From NCBI GenBank assembly GCA_001953115.1, contig LSSL01000664.1, forward strand, positions 1-53,919: 53,919 nucleotides of DNA, given 5' to 3'. Below the pieces are notes generated by a model. That model made no database searches. It saw nothing but the letters and a program-made list of their open reading frames with translations, and had not been told where the DNA came from. Shown here piece by piece: positions 25,390 to 37,631 of the stretch (the stretch's first letter is position 1; each line of letters starts with the position of its first letter). A program made the translations under genes and the position numbers. This DNA is from Smittium mucronatum (taxonomy: Eukaryota; Kickxellomycota; Harpellomycetes; Harpellales; Legeriomycetaceae).

Positions 25390-27540
25390 AAAATATACAT
25401 GTATATATATTATTTTTTAATATAATAAAAAATAAAATCAAGTTAGCGAAAATTTTACTGACTTTTTACTTATTAATCCCACAATGTTATTTCATTTTGC
25501 CTAAAAGGCAGATTTTTCACTAAATCTGTAACAAATTTAAAAAAACAGTATAAATATCATGAATTTTTGAATTTTTTTCCCTTAATATCATCATCCCATA
25601 TCATGATTAAATTAAATAAATAGTTTTATTGCTATATTAGGCTACTATTGCAATAAATGTGTTTATTTCAATTATACAAACTTTCGTCAAATAATAATAA
25701 TTTTTTTAAAAATAATTCACCAATATTAATTTACAAAGATATTTGATTTAGCATTAGTTAAAAGGATATAAAACAAAAAAATATTAGATAGAATTATATT
25801 TAAATAATTTCGTTATATTATTATATATTTATTTGCATCAATAAAATTATTTGGTTTATATAAATACATATTAATTGATATAAAATGATTCGATCAGTAA
25901 AAATTAAGTTTATATATTAAAATTTGAATATTTAATAATTTCTTGTTTAATTTATACATAATTATTTTACCGAGTTAGATCAAAGTTATCAAAATTCAAG
26001 AATAGTTTAGAGAACCCAATACCCGATTATTCAGTTAATTGATTAATCGGGAATAAAAGTAATGATTAATCCGATCTATTTCTTATAATGCAGTATTAGC
26101 AATATCTCAAAAAGCTAAGCTTTCCACCAATAAAATTGATATTTTTTTATTCTTTTTTTAGAAACAAAAAAATGGCTCAAATTAAAAAAAATATGCCATA
26201 AAATATGCCATAAACTCCATGTGAATGTTTTTTTATTGAAATTCAAGTTTTAACACAATTTTAATCATATTCATTATAAGATAAATAAGAATAATTTCTA
26301 TAACTATACTGGATTTTTTAGAATTAATCCCATAGTGAAGATATTTTTTTTAAAAAAAACGGTATCATTCAAGAGATTGTTTTTAAAAACTTTTTACTTC
26401 TATTATTAAAGCAAAATTTTAATTGAAACCCCGAGTTAGAATTAAAAGGGTAAAAAATGTAATTTTAGATAAAATAAATATTTTGGATAAATACTAGTTG
26501 TGATTATAAATTTTTTTGAAATGATTATATATAAAATATATACGTATGATATTCTTATGATTGCTTTATATTAAGTTGAATCGTATTATTAAGGATGATC
26601 TTAAATCGCATTAGATAACCAAATGGCATAAGAATTTATTATATATCATCTCGAAATAATCGATTTTTTAACTCTATTATTGAAAAAAATTGTTAATGTG
26701 AAAATAGATAGAAATCTTTGAATATTTTTTGAACTATTTGATAATAAGATTAGGAAAAAATTTCTGAAAACTGCAACAGATCATATATTTACTGGTTTAT
26801 GGATATGAAAATGTGTAATTTTTTGGAATATAAATTTTTTTTGGGAAACCATAAAATACTTTATTAATAAAACATCAATAATAAGAAGATAAATATTTCG
26901 GAAATTTTTTGTATTCTGGACGAAAGCTAGTCCCAAAGCTCTTTTAACGCCCTTTATAAAGTTTTCAAGATCCCTTAAATTCTTTATAGTAATTTTTAAT
27001 ATGAAAAACACGCTAAAATCTAAAATTTTCTAAAATAAAAGTAAGCTTTGCTTTATTCGGAAATTTCTCGCAACACGCCACATTATGAGATAGCGATTAA
27101 AGATAAAATATTAAATCTTTAAAATAACATTAAAACTAAGGAATAAATAAAATTCAAAAGGTATTATAAAATAAAAATATGTTCTTATTTTTATATAGAG
27201 TTTACATATAACATGAAAATTACTAAATACATGTATAATTAATAAGATAAACGAATTTTCTTTCTTTTTTGAGATGAAGAAAAAGTTAAAAAATATTTTT
27301 CTATTTTCATTTATATTCTTAATAATAAGGAGCTAAAAATAGATGAATTTAAAAAATAGAATTTAAAAAAAAAAAAAGAAGTTATAAGAGCTCATAACTC
27401 ATTATATTTCTTATTTTAATACAAAAAACGCATGAAACCGAGAAATTGTTCTTAGACGATATTGATTTTAGCTGAATTTTCAGCAAGATTTTAAGTAATT
27501 TTTTTAATTTTTTTGTTAATATTTTGTTTACTAACTAAAA
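25390..27540. other. AT-rich gene-free stretch
   Basis: No gene recognised. A minus-strand open frame at 26,781-27,011 contains DLENFIKGVKRALGLAFV, slightly more protein-like than its surroundings, but there is no family match that I can defend. Confidence 0.45.
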
Positions 27541-29100
27541 ATCGATATCTTCTTGAATATATTCTGGTTATAAATTTTCATACGGATTATTTATTCGTGA
27601 ATTTAAAAGCTCTTCACAGTCTTCATCAATAGATTGGTCTTTTTGAAAGTGCAAATTTTCCAGCCTTGGCTTTTATTTATTTCAAAGGTGTATTAAATCA
27701 TTCTATAGAATTTCAACTATCTCATTTTTTCAGAATATCTAATTATCACTTCTTCATTTTGAATCAAATATTCAGGAATTTCTACTCTTTTTAATAATTT
27801 CAAAGATGAAACTGTCTCCATTTTTCCTCTTATACGATAATCTGTTTTTATAAATTCCAATAATTTTAATTAAAGACAATTTTTAAATTCTGATATCCAT
27901 CTATATATTATCTGATAGGAAATATCTCCATCATTAGAGCTACTATTGTTTGCTCTAAATTTCTATATTTCTTTTTCAAAAAATTTAAGCGCATCATATA
28001 GCTCTTTTAGCTTTTTTAAATCTATGGAGCATATAAATTTTTATGTTATATGCCACTTTACTTTAAATAATCTCTGAGAATCTTAAAAATTAGCGAAAAA
28101 CTTTCAAACATTGGAACTATTGAGTTCCATATAATTCTTGATCCTGTCTTTATAGCAATTCTTTAATCATGTCTTTTTAAAAACTAAGTCTTGAAAATAT
28201 TTTGTTATATAGATGGTCATTTTATAAGATAAATTATTTTTCTTGAGTGTAATATTATGTCCCGATATATATCACGGCTATAAAAAGAAAATTGTTTGAT
28301 TATATTTGGATATAGAAAGTATCGCTGAATTCAGCTATATTTCTACCTAATCCAGAGTTTTCTCTAAAAAATTTAAATGTGGCTGTTTTAAAATTCCAAG
28401 ATCATTTCATTTATTATATAAAGTTTTTTTTGTAGCTATATGGATATCATGGTTTAAGCATATTTGGCTTTCTGATTGTAGAACGAACCTTATTTAAACA
28501 TAAATTATGCGCCATAATTTGCGCAGCCAGCTACATCTCTTATAAGCTTTAAATAAAAAATATTTGATAGATTTTCCACCAAATCTATCAGAATTTCCAA
28601 TGGGGAAACATCATCTATTTTTACAAAGCCCAAATATACGATATTTCCGTCATTTAAATTAACATCTGTCTCCATTAATATATGCTGATTTATACTTTTC
28701 CATTCAAATAAATTAATGCTGAATTTTTCTTCTTTTTTTTGGATTAGTTCCGCAATCTTTAAAATCTTTTTTTTATAAAATTTATATATTTTTTTCTTTA
28801 TAATCTTTTCTTGACGGAAACTTGAAGTTAAGAAACTTGAATTTCTTTACTATAAATCGACTTTTTGATTTTGAATTTATTAAAAGCTCTCCATTAAAAT
28901 CAAATACCCACATACTTGCTCTTAATATCTAATTTTTTTATATATTTATCTTTTTTATCTTTTTCTTTATTCCTGTTTTTTTTCGTAAAAAATGTCGTGT
29001 TTTTATAAATGGTATCTAAAGATTTTTTTAGTACCCCAATTGCACTTTATAACTTTTTGGAGTAAATTTCTGGTAGGGCTGTGACCGTTCCTGGATTAAT
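27541..29100 (-). pseudogene. Decayed protein-coding remnant of unknown family
   Basis: On the minus strand, normal-looking protein sequence can be followed for about 1.5 kb through several stops and at least two frame changes. In order it gives NINPGTVTALPEIYSKKL, SLDTIYKNTTFFTKKNRNKE, WVFDFNGELLINSKSKS, a basic helix-like block (RKDYKKKIYKFYKKKILKIA), FEWKSINQHILMETDVNLND, GFVKIDDVSPLEILIDLVEN, CANYG, FFRENSGLGRNIAEFSD, LKKLKELYDALKFFEKEI, KMETVSSLKLLKRVEIPEYL and HFQKDQSIDEDCEELLN. I do not recognise the family with confidence. The order of an NPG turn, a lysine-rich helix and a hydrophobic strand ending in MET-D is faintly like the RuvC parts of TnpB/Fanzor nucleases, but the long C-terminal part does not fit. 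A host gene broken by many small introns is possible but less likely, since stops fall inside conserved-looking blocks. Confidence 0.5.
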
Positions 29101-32100
29101 ATTCAATTATAATTAATATGTTACCACTCATTTTGATTTTTTATATAAATTGATAATAAAAAAGTTAATTATCTTACAATAAGTTTAGATAATATTCAGG
29201 TTTTATAGAGCGTGTAAAAAATAAGTAATTTTTGTACTTTTTTTCTAAATTAGGATAAAAAATAAAATATTTAGGCGAGATTTTTAACCAACTTGATTTA
29301 ATTTTGAAAATATTTATTAATTGCATTTACAAAGAATTTTTTATTATTATTAATAATAAATCCGTTGTATGACACTAAAGCTTCCCCGCATATTTATAAG
29401 CCCCATTCAAAATTATAGCTAAACGGAATTTTATTTAAATTATTATTATGATATATATTAAATGTTTTTTAAAATATACAATTTTCATTACATAAATGTG
29501 GTAAGTTCATATATTTATATCTGATTAATAAACAGTTTCCGAACTGAATCCTTACTAATCTTTTTTTTTTTAAAGAATTAATTTAAATAAATTTATTCAA
29601 TTTTATTAAAATATTATTTTTTAGAGTTATCAATAATATTATTAAATAATTTGTGCCTCTATTATACCCTTTTTATATGATTATTATCGGATAGAAATTT
29701 TATTAAAAAAACCTCAATGAGGACAAAAAAACAATCTCTAAAAATCACATCGAAAAAATCTCACTTGAACTTATTTTAACTCTAATTAAAATGAATACCA
29801 AATTAAATCGCAAATTTTTTTAAACTTTCTGCTTAACAAAAAATATTTTCGATAAATTGACTTATTTAAATAAAATTTTTAAGCCATTATATTTTCTTAG
29901 TGATTAGAGCTTGGTAGATTTTTATGTTTTTATTCTTTATTAAAAAGATATTAAAATAATTGTTAGATTAAAATATACATCACATTAGCCCAATTTATTT
30001 GTACACCGATTTATTAAAACATAAATCATTGGTTGTAAATTTTGGATTTTTTGTTTCTAGTTTTTTATATAGTGTGAAATATTAATTATGCAAAATTATG
30101 GGCGTAAAAATATTTCACATAATATTTTAACCGCCAATTTATATTAATTTGGTTAATTCAAATGTGTTTGACACTTATTTTCTGAGATTACTATTAAAAA
30201 AATCTAATAGCAAGTTATATAAGGATATTGCGATAAACTATATTAAAATTAGATCATATATAGAAATTTTGATGTTTGCATGTCATATTGAACATATATC
30301 ATCTTTATCTAAAATCAATTAGATATAATCAGTATCAATTAAAATAGAATTTCAAAAGATTTCTCATAATTATCTGTTCTGTTTTATTGACATATAAATT
30401 TATCTTTATTATCCTGGAACAAATTTACTCTCCGTTAAACACTCAACATAAAAAAATTTGATCTTTTTTGATCTTAGCTGTTTTAAACTTTCGGGAAGAA
30501 GTTTGCAAAAAAACTCTATTTTTTAGGATTGGTTATTACCCTCAGTATGTAATATTATTTATTCCGTTATTATTGAAATTTTTTGATTTTTTGATAAAAT
30601 TAAAAAAGAGAGAAGGAGGTATTATGAAATATCAACTCTAAAAATACCCATTAAATAATAATAAAAAACTTTTTAAAGTCTAATTATAAATTTCATTAAT
30701 GATACCATTATCAATGAAATAAAATTTGGCGAGAAGCTTTAAAAATAAATACTTTCTCTTTTTTTATTGTGTATCAATGGAGATTTTATCGTAATTCTAA
30801 ACTATTAATGAGAAAATATTGCAATTAAAAAACATATCCTTAGGCATCTTAAAAATATCAAAAATTCATAATATGTGTCTATTATTTTTTATAGGTCATT
30901 ATTTTCAAAATACTTAATGATATATTTAAAACCCAAATTACTTATTTAGAAATTCATCAGCCATTAATTTATACAATAATATTAAGTAATAGCTCGCGGA
31001 ATTAATTGTTAAATTGAAGGTTGGATAATATTTGTTGGATTATTTAAACTGATTTTGTATTTACTAATAGATATTTCAGTTATTTTATAAAAGAATCTTA
31101 ATATACATATTAGTTTTTTTGTTTGATTAAGAGATTATACGTTAATTTTTTTTTTATTATTTCATTATATATTAACTATAAATAATGTGAAATTAAAAAT
31201 TGCAAGAAATTTACTAGACATCCAAGCATTTCTAAACTTTAATCGGATTATAAAGACACACATTCCAATAGTTTGGATTTAAAGCTGTAAGATTATTTAA
31301 TACTTTATGGTCAGCTAGCAAAATGCTTCTCGTTTTTATTTCTATAAAAATATAACAATAAACCCATCTTTATAATTATCTTAGTTTCTTAAAACTTCAA
31401 TTCGTACGTCTTTTTTTGTTTTTGAAACTTCAATCGATTTTTATAACCTGATGCACTTAAAAGAAGGAATTATTTTTATAGATTTTATCTTCCCAAAAAA
31501 ATGATTATATATAAAAATTAATACCTAATAATAAGTAGGATATAGCTATTGGTATCCATGCTTATTTCAAAGTTAATTTAGCTCTTTCAGGGTCAAATGA
31601 AAATAAGTTAATTTAATTTTATTGCGAATCCTGTCATTAGACCATTAATATTTTATATTATCGGTTAAATTAATTCTTATGAATAATTTCGGTAGTCAAT
31701 GTACACAAAAAAAGCAAGGTGATAAATTTCTCCCAAAAATGGTTAATTTGAAAAGATGAAACTATTTATTCTCAATTTTTAAGGAAAGAATTCTAGATAC
31801 GGTTTATTTATAATAAAAAATATAAGGATTTTGATTAAAAATGTGTAATTTAAAAATAAACTCAACCATTAAGAAATGATCATTTTATTTCGAAATAAGT
31901 TTTATTACTTTTTTTTTTAATGAGCGTATTGGGTTTTTCGAATTTTATAAAAATTTTCAGATCAATAAATTTAATAGTATTTGATGTTTTTATTTAAGAA
32001 TAAGAAATTAGCTAATTGGCCTAAAATCAAAAAATGACTCAGTCAAAAAAAGTTTTTAGAGGGTTATTTAGATTTCGGTGACACATTTTTTTGATTATTG

Positions 32101-34149
32101 GATTTTATCTTTAAAGGTACATAATTGATAAAAAATCTCTAATATACTTGATGTATACCTTTTTATTCTAGAATAATTTAAAGAAGGAAATAAATATGTC
32201 TAAATAGTCTAAATATTAAGATGATTCTCTGATTAAAGATCCTTGGAGATTCTTTGAGAAAAAAATCATAGTCAAAATATTTTTTAATAGTATGGACAAT
32301 GCCACAGATTTCATTTTAAAATATTCTGAATAAATTTTAAAAATATAGGGTTATTTTCTTAAGTTTAATTTTATTCCATAAAAATAAAATATTTGGAATA
32401 AATTCGAAATTGTTATATAAATATAATTTAATAAGAATTTTCATTTTTATTGAATATATCTTATTAAATTGATCAACATATGTTCATTTAAATTAAATCG
32501 TTTTATATATGCAAATAAATATTTAATAATATAACTCCATTATTTCAATACAAGTCTAATCAACTCATCCTTTTGGCATATATTCTTTTAATAATGCATA
32601 ATCAAATATATTAGTAAAAAAAAATTTTTAAAAAAATTATTTTTATTTGTCGAAAATTTATATAACTGAAATAATCCAACTTATAGAACTGGTAGCCTAA
32701 CAAATCTATTTAAGTAAGTTTTATGTTAATATGCAGTGTATTTAGATGTGAGGCTTTCTTTAACGAAATAGATAGTATACTATCCAATTTCCTCATTGAA
32801 TTATTTTTCTGCTATCCTATTCTAAATAAATCTTATTTAATATTTTTTTAGCGTAATAAATTTAGTTGGTAGAAATTTTCTATTTTTATTGTGCTAATTA
32901 GGTAAAATTTTAAAAATTATATAATATACCATATTGTAATATGTTTTACCAGTTATTTTGATGTGAATGGCTTAGTTTTTTTTATTGGATGGGTTAGTGC
33001 TATGAGTATACAATTGTGATTATTTCAAATAAAAAATCGAAAACTTCTTTAATGTTTGGAATTTATCCACCTCCTTAATAGGAGTAGATTATCCTATAAA
33101 AAAAATAGTCGAAATTATATGATTATCTTCAAATTGTTTTTTTACAAGCATTCTCTATCCCCAAAAATATTTTCTCGTCCTCAAAAAAAAAAAAAAAAAA
33201 GGCTATTTTATTTGATAGGAACTTATTTTTAATTTAAACTTGTTACAAAAATAACCTTATCCAGTTACATTTGTTATGAAAAATTGACTTATTACTAAAA
33301 TTAGCTTTTATGGAGAGATTATGATTTTTTTTAGCCGATAATGTGAGTTTACTTTTTTAAAAAAATTAGACCCTCCCCTCCCTCAAGTATCTACTCTTAT
33401 TATTATAACACGAGGAACGAAAATTCATCTACAGAATTTCTTGAATTTAATTATCATCTCCCCTTTAAACTTCTTATTCATTCTCTAATCTCAAATGAAA
33501 AATCTCCGATTGTACCTCGATCGATATGAATATATTACATAAAGAAATTTAATATATATCCTACAAAACGACAAATTATTCAATATAATTATTAAAACTT
33601 CAATCAATATATAATAGTTACGACTTATTATTCAATCCACTACTACGATGAAGACATAGCCTCCAAATAAATAAAATTCATAAAATTATCATGAGCTAAG
33701 ATCATATATTCTTTTCTTATTAGTAATATGAATCTCTTGACTACCAAACTCGATCAAATAACAAGAGAATGCGCTTTTTTTTATCAAATCCAACTGTCAA
33801 AATTTTTCTTTAATCTCTTTGTCTTGATACAATTATTCTATAAAATCTTTAAGGTCAAAAACACTAATAAATTAATATAAATTTTTAAAAGATATTTTTT
33901 TAATAATTTATTCATTAGAGATAGAAATATATCCTAAAAATAATCTTTTTTTGTATCCGAATTTAGAAATTAACCTCAACAAAATTATAAAATATAATTT
34001 ATAAACAGCTGATGTTTATTTTTTTAATATTATTTATTGATAGATTTATAAAAAACGAAAAAAACACAATATAATCTCACTCTTCTCATAAAATACTGGA
34101 ATTTTTTCTTTTATTATTAGGTATACCTCTTTTTTTTAATGGATTGAGT
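29101..34149. other. AT-rich gene-free stretch
   Basis: Nothing recognisable was found. An 18-A run at about 33,184-33,201 may be the tail of an old retroposon, but no duplication or element body was found beside it. Confidence 0.55.
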
Positions 34150-35530
34150 ACATTGTACACTAATCATAGATTCCCAGAATATTTAAGCTCTGTGTAAACA
34201 TGGTTACACTTCCAGTTCTTATTGAATGTTACACATGAACATAATATATCCCTAAAGCTTAAAATCACCCTTTCTCTTTGTAAAATCAAAAAATAATTGA
34301 AATCTTTCTAAAATCTCATTTAGGCTGTTGAATTTATTCGTTTTCAATTTATGGATCATATCCTCAGAAGGCCTAAGATTTTTTTTGTAATAAGAACTGG
34401 TTTTTGATTCCAAAGAATCAGATATAATTATAACTCAAATATGTTTTCACTAAAAATTGCAGAAGATCATATTGGTTTATCAAAACAGGTTACTTTAGTT
34501 TTCTCTATATCTCCAAGAACATCAATAAAGATTTTCTATAATTCGATAATATTCTATTTCCTCCGGTTTATGTAATTGGATTTTAGCTTCAAATTAAACC
34601 CCTCAAGCCCATTGTTTGCTTCAATGGCAAAACTTTGATATCTGTCATACCAGTTATAGCTTTTTTCAAAAAAGTTTTTTTTTTTAGATTATCCAGTACA
34701 CCATGAAGCTCAGAAAACTCGTAATATTTCCTAAGAAATAAGTTCCATGATAAATTAAATATATTCTCGTTTCTTGAGTTTTGGATAAAATTTAAAGTCG
34801 ATTTTATTTATTCTTTCATAACAGGATCCACATATTTGATACATGTTATCATATTTCTTCATATATGTTCCCAAGAATTAGTCCTTCTTATTTTTTTATT
34901 GTAAATTTGAGGTGCAGAATCTACCACTAAGTACGTGTGATGAAATCAATCCCAAATCTAAAAATTTCTTTCTCGATAGCTTTAAATATCCATATTATGG
35001 TGCCTTCTGATTCATTTTGTATGATTCCTAATACAACTGGAATGAGAGATTTTTTATAGTCTGAAATCCCCACAACTACAATTGGATAACCCAAATCCAA
35101 TATTTTGTAGTTCATATCAATGTAAAATCTCTGATAAACTTCAAAATATTTTATAAGCTTTTTGGTTTTTAAAATTACTTTAGTGGATTTTTCTTCTATC
35201 TTTAGATTCAAAGCATATGACTTTTCATGATCGGAATGAGATTTCGAAGTGCAGAATTCTATTATATTGTTAACAGTAACATCAGATGTTTTTATTCTTC
35301 TTATTATTATGGTTCTTATTGCCGAATGTATTTTGGGGTATTCAATATCTATTCCTCCTTCAAGAAAATCCATTTTTATATTGAATGTCTTTTTAGACAC
35401 ATATTATAAATTCTTTCTATTTTTAATGAAATTAGCTCCCCCCTTTCTTATTTCCACACCCTTCTGCGTGAGCAAACTGAAATTATGCTCTGTAATCATC
35501 CAAATTATGGGGGTTTTCAATTTTAATAAG
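34150..35530 (-). pseudogene. Decayed MULE (Mutator-like) transposase
   Basis: The N-terminal part (about 35,515-35,390) reads KGGANFIKNRKNL, a stop, then YVSKKTF, like the small zinc-binding N-terminal domain of MULE proteins with its cysteines lost. A 157-codon open section (34,927-35,400) contains FYIDMNYKILDLGYPIVVVG and NESEGTIIWIFKAIE, the first catalytic aspartate region of the MULE domain. After a frame change near 34,933 come YLVVDSAPQIYNKKIRRTN (second aspartate), SWEH, and WYDRYQSFAIEANNGLEGFN (glutamate region). A degraded tail with C.I and C.H remnants, at about 34,150-34,260, may be a SWIM-type finger. Recognisable D, D and E blocks sit in the usual order over some 455 residues, which is near full length, but there are at least six stops. 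No flanking TIRs were found. Confidence 0.75.
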
Positions 35531-36103
35531 CGCTTGGAAATATATATTTTTTATTATAGCAGTAGTTGTGAGTTGTAGAGTTTTAGCACGGACTTTTTTT
35601 TTATATTCTATTTTTTTCTAATATTATTTGTTGGTTTAGAGCTAAAAATAGGTAAAATCCATGATGTCATTTCAAAAATGGTTATAATAAAACATACTAA
35701 TTAGCTTTATAAATTAAAAATGATATTCCATTTTTTAAAAAGATATCACAATTATATTTTGTGGTTTATTTTAATATTAAATGCAATCTGTATGCTCCAG
35801 TTATAATTATAAAGAAAAAAATGAAGTGCCCATAAGCTTCTAATAGTTTTTGTTTTTTTGCCTTAAAAAAAACACAAAATAAACACTGAATTTAAAAAAA
35901 ATGTATAATTTTTTAGTGTCGCAAGATTTTGGAGATACGAAATGCAGGGGGGGGGGGGTTGAAGATATAGTTATAATTTTTGGATAATAATTTGAGATTT
36001 TGAATTGGGAAATCAATTTTGTTGATATAAAATATTTTCAAACCTTTTTTAGTGATGAATCCCAGATTCTAGTGGCAAAAAATGCAATGAATAAAATATT
36101 TTA
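35531..36103. other. AT-rich spacer with a G12 run and short ATAAAATATTTT repeats
   Basis: A run of twelve G lies at 35,947-35,958, striking in this base composition. From about 36,020 to 36,103 the motif ATAAAATATTTT recurs with TAGTGATGAAT blocks. The same motifs resume after the retroposon at 36,748-36,830, showing that family A inserted into an existing degenerate repeat. Confidence 0.5.
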
Positions 36104-36747
36104 CTCCTAAGAGTGAAACACCTTGCATTGGTTAAGCAGCTTAATAATATACTTTTCGATGCACATTAGACTAAAATTTCACAAATCGTTGTACTATTCT
36201 TGCTTGGGAGTAGTGGAGATAGCGCACAGCGATTCGGAGGACAGCGATTCCAGAGGAGGACCATCTCGAAACAGGAGGAGCCGATCGTTTAGCACAGCTG
36301 AGACATAGTCTAGTGCACAAGTCCAGCGTTCGACAGTCAGACGGATCTCAGCGTCTAACAGCTATTTGTAGGAAAGACATATCGATCAAACCCACTTTTG
36401 GGATGGAGCCTAATTTTATTAATCCTGTTAGATGTAGGCACTGAGTAGGAGCTCAATAGCTTTAATAAAATATTGTTCATTGATAAGGAGCTTAATTCTT
36501 GACTGCACGTAACCTCAGTCATCCAGCCTACTTGCAGCAATTCCAGGGGGAGTCTTTCGGTTGGTAGATTGCACACTTTTCCCGTAGGCGCGCAGCCAGT
36601 AGTCCGGTATAGGAGCTTGTTGCATTTAAGGTAATAGTATTTTCTATAAGTCTTTTTTTTCGTGTTTTTTTAGCATAGTTTTTAATAACGATATCTTTTA
36701 ATAAAATTCTGTGATACAAAAAAAAAATCAAAAATGAAAAATGAAAA
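36104..36747 (+). mobile_element. Retroposon family A, copy 1
   Basis: It begins CTCCTAAGAGTGAAACACCTTG and ends AATAAAATTCTGTGATAC followed by an A-rich tail that includes TCAAAAATGAAAAATG steps. An 11-bp direct repeat, AAAATATTTTA, lies at 36,093-36,103 and 36,748-36,758 and is the likely target-site duplication. It is clearly richer in GC than its surroundings. No intact reading frame spans it, so it behaves as a SINE-like or otherwise non-autonomous retroposon. Very similar copies lie at 41,547-42,158 (minus) and 48,045-48,720 (plus). Short open frames within it are shadows. Confidence 0.8.
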
Positions 36748-36758
36748 AAAATATTTTA

Positions 36759-37631
36759 GTGGTGAAAGATGCATTGCATAAAATATTTTAGTGATGAATG
36801 TCATATGTTAGTAAATGGTATCAAATTTCGGGTTGAAGAAGCAAGGTTTAAGTTATAATAAAACTAAAATCAAAATCAATGTCCTCAAAGATTTAATATT
36901 ATGCCTTTAAAAATGAAAAAAAAATCCATTACCTTGAAATAATAAGTCAATGTGAATTTAAAATAAATACACGTTACTATATGGTTGGGATCCAATCAAT
37001 AATGTATGCAAGATTGGCATGTTGATATTTATTGGTAATATCATATTATTGTTTGTATGCTCATTCTAAGGGCATTAGTTTATAAATTCTTGTGAGATAG
37101 GACACATAGAATCCTGATATCCCTTACCATTACACATTTAAACTAATAAAGACTAATAACTTACAACATATTTAGTTATTTGGTACTTTTCAGCTATAGT
37201 TCGCGGGAAGAACTACTCAACAACAGTAAACACTCTTTTTCTCTGTAAAAATGCGAAAAAAAATCATCCAATAATGTAAAAATATGTCAGTAAAAATGAA
37301 AACCATTACACCCAATAATGTAATAAATTGTATCTAAAATGAAAAATCGCTTCCATAGCAATGAAAACTCCTGTAATAATGCATCAAGAAATTTAAATTT
37401 GACTTGAAGGTTTGAAAATGAACATTGAAATTAAATTTTTAAGAAATACGAAAAAGCTACTTTGAATATGCAGGATTTACTTTATAATTATCTTATATTG
37501 TGGAAAAAAAATATAACTAATAAGTAAGGTATGGGGGCCAAATTTGTTGCCTTAAATGGATAAAAATAATTAGTCATCCTTTTTAGGGTCATTTAAAATG
37601 GCTGAATTATGATATCAAATATATTAGGACT
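36759..37631. other. Intergenic AT-rich spacer downstream of the DUF4246 gene
   Basis: It contains the continuation of the ATAAAATATTTT/TAGTGATGAAT repeat (to about 36,830) and a degenerate 22-bp array (37,243-37,385, separate entry). The 3' end and polyadenylation region of the DUF4246 gene should lie between about 37,400 and 37,631, but no signal is certain. Confidence 0.5.
37243..37385. repeat. Degenerate tandem repeat, about 20-22-bp period
   Basis: Units such as TCAGTAAAAATGAAAACCAT, CCAATAATGTAATAAATTG and CATAGCAATGAAAACTCC follow one another. They resemble the array at 249-413 (consensus of the TCTATTGTAATGAAAAA type), suggesting one dispersed repeat type. Confidence 0.45.

Noticed and set aside
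26781..27011. 76-codon minus-strand open frame with DLENFIKGVKRALGLAFV
   Set aside because: Slightly protein-like but no family could be named and flanking sequence gives no continuation.
34927..35578. Plus-strand open frames opposite the MULE relic
   Set aside because: The minus strand carries recognisable MULE motifs; the plus frames are antisense shadows.
36355..36731. Minus-strand open frames of 73 and 67 codons
   Set aside because: Antisense to retroposon A copy 1 and not conserved as protein in other copies.
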